From Bdellovibrionales bacterium (GTDB lineage Bacteria > Bdellovibrionota > JAFGOL01): 8,297 nucleotides of DNA. The stretch's first letter is position 1; each line of letters opens with the position of its first letter. The notes beneath the pieces are model-generated. The model did not search any database. It saw only the letters and a list, made by a program, of their open reading frames with translations, and was not told where the DNA came from. The translations under genes and the position numbers were made by a program. The stretch spans positions 1 to 8,297 of the forward strand of contig JAKLHL010000059.1 in NCBI GenBank assembly GCA_022710165.1, read 5' to 3'. This document shows, piece by piece, positions 7,070 to 8,297 of the stretch.

Positions 7070-7111
7070 AGGGCCGAAAAACGATATTTAAAGATCTTGG
7101 AGGTTTTTAAA

Positions 7112-7393
7112 ATGACAAAGGCAGATCTAGTTAACAAGGTTTTTGAGCAGATAGGCGGGACAAAGAAAGAGGCGTCAGACCTTGTAGAGAAGCTTTTCGA
7201 CATGATGAAATCAACGCTGACCGGCGGAGAGAATATAAAGATATCCGGTTTTGGTAACTTCATGGTCAGGACAAAAAGGTCCAGAATAGGAAGAAACCCT
7301 CAGACTGGTCAGAGCATAGAGATATCCGCAAGAAGAGTGCTTACATTCAAACCTTCACAGGTCCTTAGGGATTCTGTGAACAAAGGTTCTTAA
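7112..7393 (+). CDS. ihfA: Integration host factor alpha-like / HU-family DNA-bending protein
   Basis: This 93-residue DNABII protein binds the minor groove as a dimer and sharply bends DNA in nucleoid organisation, recombination and sigma54-type promoters. Helical dimerisation segment: residues 1-40 (M-T-K-A-D-L-V, G-T-K-K-E-A-S-D-L-V-E). The beta-arm follows: G-F-G-N-F (46-50), G-R-N-P-Q-T-G (60-66) with the intercalating proline at 63, and A-R-R-V-L-T-F-K-P-S-Q-V-L-R (73-86). R-R-V-L-T-F-K-P and the position after pheT favour IHF-alpha over generic HU, but no beta partner is in the window and a homodimer is possible. The start at 7112 is set by GGAGG (7099-7103) eight bases upstream; an in-frame TTG at 7097 overlaps that ribosome binding site and would add five residues. 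The gap to pheT is 57 nt, and merR follows after 6 nt. Confidence 0.92.
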   Translation: MTKADLVNKVFEQIGGTKKEASDLVEKLFDMMKSTLTGGENIKISGFGNFMVRTKRSRIGRNPQTGQSIEISARRVLTFKPSQVLRDSVNKGS

Positions 7394-7399
7394 TAACTA

Positions 7400-7819
7400 A
7401 TGGCTGATGTATTCGCAGAAGGTCAGTTCTTAGATACAGCTAACGACAATCCAAACAAAAGATACAGAATAGGGGACGTGGCTCGTCTTCTAGACCTAAA
7501 ACCCCATGTGCTCAGGTATTGGGAAACAGAGTTCGCTTCTTTTATTCTCGGTGAAAAGACGGATGGCGGGCAAAGGCTTTACTCACAGAAGGACATAGAG
7601 TTCTTTGGAAGGGTCAAGCAGCTTCTCTATAAAGAAGGGTACAGCATCTCTGGAGCAAGAAAGAGACTTTCTGGCAAGGATGCTGAAATAAATGAGCAGG
7701 AACAACAACCTGCAGTACCTAAAGAGCTCTTGTCGGTTATAAAAGAAGAGCTTGAAGATATAAGGGATGGCATATCAAAGTTAAGGTCATCCTTAGAAGA
7801 CATCCAACCTCCATTATGA
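7400..7819 (+). CDS. MerR-family transcriptional regulator (compact, no effector domain)
   Basis: This 139-residue DNA-binding protein has an N-terminal winged helix-turn-helix of MerR type: Y-R-I-G-D-V-A-R-L-L-D-L-K-P-H-V-L-R-Y-W-E (22-42), then the wing G-G-Q-R-L-Y-S-Q-K-D-I-E (56-67), and the second helical pair L-L-Y-K-E-G-Y-S-I-S-G-A-R-K-R-L (75-90). A Gln/Glu-rich linker (about 91-106) leads to a C-terminal coiled-coil helix (about 107-134) suited to dimerisation. There is no metal-binding cysteine set and no drug-binding domain, so the effector, if any, is unknown. A MerR-like gene directly after ihfA is a recurrent arrangement in proteobacterial genomes, but I know of no settled target. 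No good Shine-Dalgarno lies before the ATG (AAAGG is 13 bases away), so translation may be coupled to the IHF-like gene ending 6 nt upstream. The stop overlaps the next start by ATGA. Confidence 0.88.
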   Translation: MADVFAEGQFLDTANDNPNKRYRIGDVARLLDLKPHVLRYWETEFASFILGEKTDGGQRLYSQKDIEFFGRVKQLLYKEGYSISGARKRLSGKDAEINEQEQQPAVPKELLSVIKEELEDIRDGISKLRSSLEDIQPPL

Positions 7820-8297
7820 ACTCCAAAGAAAAAAGAAAAATATTATCGCTGAACTTTTTTGCAAATTCCATACTTGCTCTGTTCATACTTTTGTTCAGTT
7901 CAAGCTTTTTCATGTTCCTTGGCGCTTTTTCAAAGAACGTGCACAGACTCATAGTCTCAGACAATCCTTACTACCTTTTGGTTTTGGGGATATCTTTTAT
8001 ACTGCTGGGTGTTCTGATATATTCTTTTAAGAGGCTGTTCAAGGATAGACAGGTCTCAGAGAAAATATTCATCTATGCGCCCTTGTCGTGTCTCTTGTCG
8101 ATCTTTGCCCTTTCGGTGATCTCCACACTTGTTCCAAGATTGATGATACTTTCCATATTCTTTGTAACTGTCATCTGGGCTTATTGCCTGTTCATATTCG
8201 TTGAGCTGTGGAAAAGGTCCGGAGGCATAATACCAGCTCTTCTAAGCTTGATAGGTTTTGGGCTCACGGGGATATATTCATCCATATACAGCGTAGA
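7816..8297 (+). CDS. Multi-pass membrane protein, N-terminal part (3' truncated)
   Basis: From the ATG at 7816 the frame stays open for 160 codons to the window edge. I do not recognise the family. After a short basic N-terminus (M-N-S-K-E-K-R-K) the protein is strongly hydrophobic, with about five predicted membrane segments near residues 12-37, 53-71, 84-106, 109-131 and 137-158. Basic residues occur in the 72-78 loop (K-R-L-F-K-D-R) and at 133-134, between segments. No catalytic motif is visible in this part. The ATG overlaps the merR stop (ATGA) and has no clear ribosome binding site, so it is probably translated by coupling from merR and belongs to the same transcript. The composition (Leu, Ile, Phe, Ser) and ATA-rich codons match the neighbouring genes. 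It could be a transporter, a membrane sensor or an O-antigen/lipid-type membrane protein; the missing C-terminus prevents a choice. Confidence 0.8.
   Translation, partial: MNSKEKRKILSLNFFANSILALFILLFSSSFFMFLGAFSKNVHRLIVSDNPYYLLVLGISFILLGVLIYSFKRLFKDRQVSEKIFIYAPLSCLLSIFALSVISTLVPRLMILSIFFVTVIWAYCLFIFVELWKRSGGIIPALLSLIGFGLTGIYSSIYSV

Noticed and set aside
7737..7964. 75-codon minus-strand open frame across the merR end and the membrane gene start
   Set aside because: It is antisense to two supported overlapping genes and shows no motif or ribosome binding site; it looks like a shadow of the biased codon use.

Overview
The window is ordinary bacterial chromosome dominated by a translation gene cluster. 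The rpmI-rplT-pheS-pheT order followed by an IHF-alpha/HU-type gene and a MerR-type gene is the arrangement known from Proteobacteria and related Gram-negative lineages (often deltaproteobacterial or uncultured groups). Moderate GC content and heavy use of ATA (Ile) and AGG (Arg) codons in nearly every gene argue against enterobacteria. A Desulfobacterota-, Nitrospirota- or candidate-phylum-like bacterium fits, but I cannot place it more precisely from sequence alone.

Layout: (1) 1-1146, plus strand: the C-terminal part of a DinG/XPD-type superfamily 2 helicase, cut by the left edge. (2) 1143-2785, minus strand: a two-gene unit, an AlaA-like PLP aminotransferase followed by an unrecognised 151-residue protein. 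The two are joined by a TAATG stop/start overlap, and the second gene converges on the helicase so that both stop codons lie in one TTAA. (3) 2786-3007: a divergent regulatory interval with a candidate promoter for each direction. (4) 3008-7054, plus strand: rpmI (L35), rplT (L20), pheS and pheT (phenylalanyl-tRNA synthetase alpha and beta). infC, the usual first gene of this cluster, is absent upstream. (5) 7112-7819, plus strand: an IHF-alpha-like DNA-bending protein and a compact MerR-family regulator. (6) 7816-8297, plus strand: the start of a multi-pass membrane protein of unknown function, open at the right edge.

The plus-strand genes are tightly packed. rplT/pheS, pheS/pheT and merR/membrane gene overlap by 4 nt each and the other gaps are 6 to 57 nt, so this is probably one operon with possible internal promoters. 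It couples ribosomal protein supply with phenylalanine tRNA charging. Several start codons needed correction: Shine-Dalgarno placement gives 2785 for the aminotransferase, 1598 for the small protein, 3008 for rpmI and 7112 for the IHF-like gene, while pheS must start at a TTG.

I found no mobile element, CRISPR array, tRNA, rRNA, toxin-antitoxin pair or defence system, and I do not think the window contains a new biological system. The least explained items are the aminotransferase-linked small protein and the truncated membrane protein.
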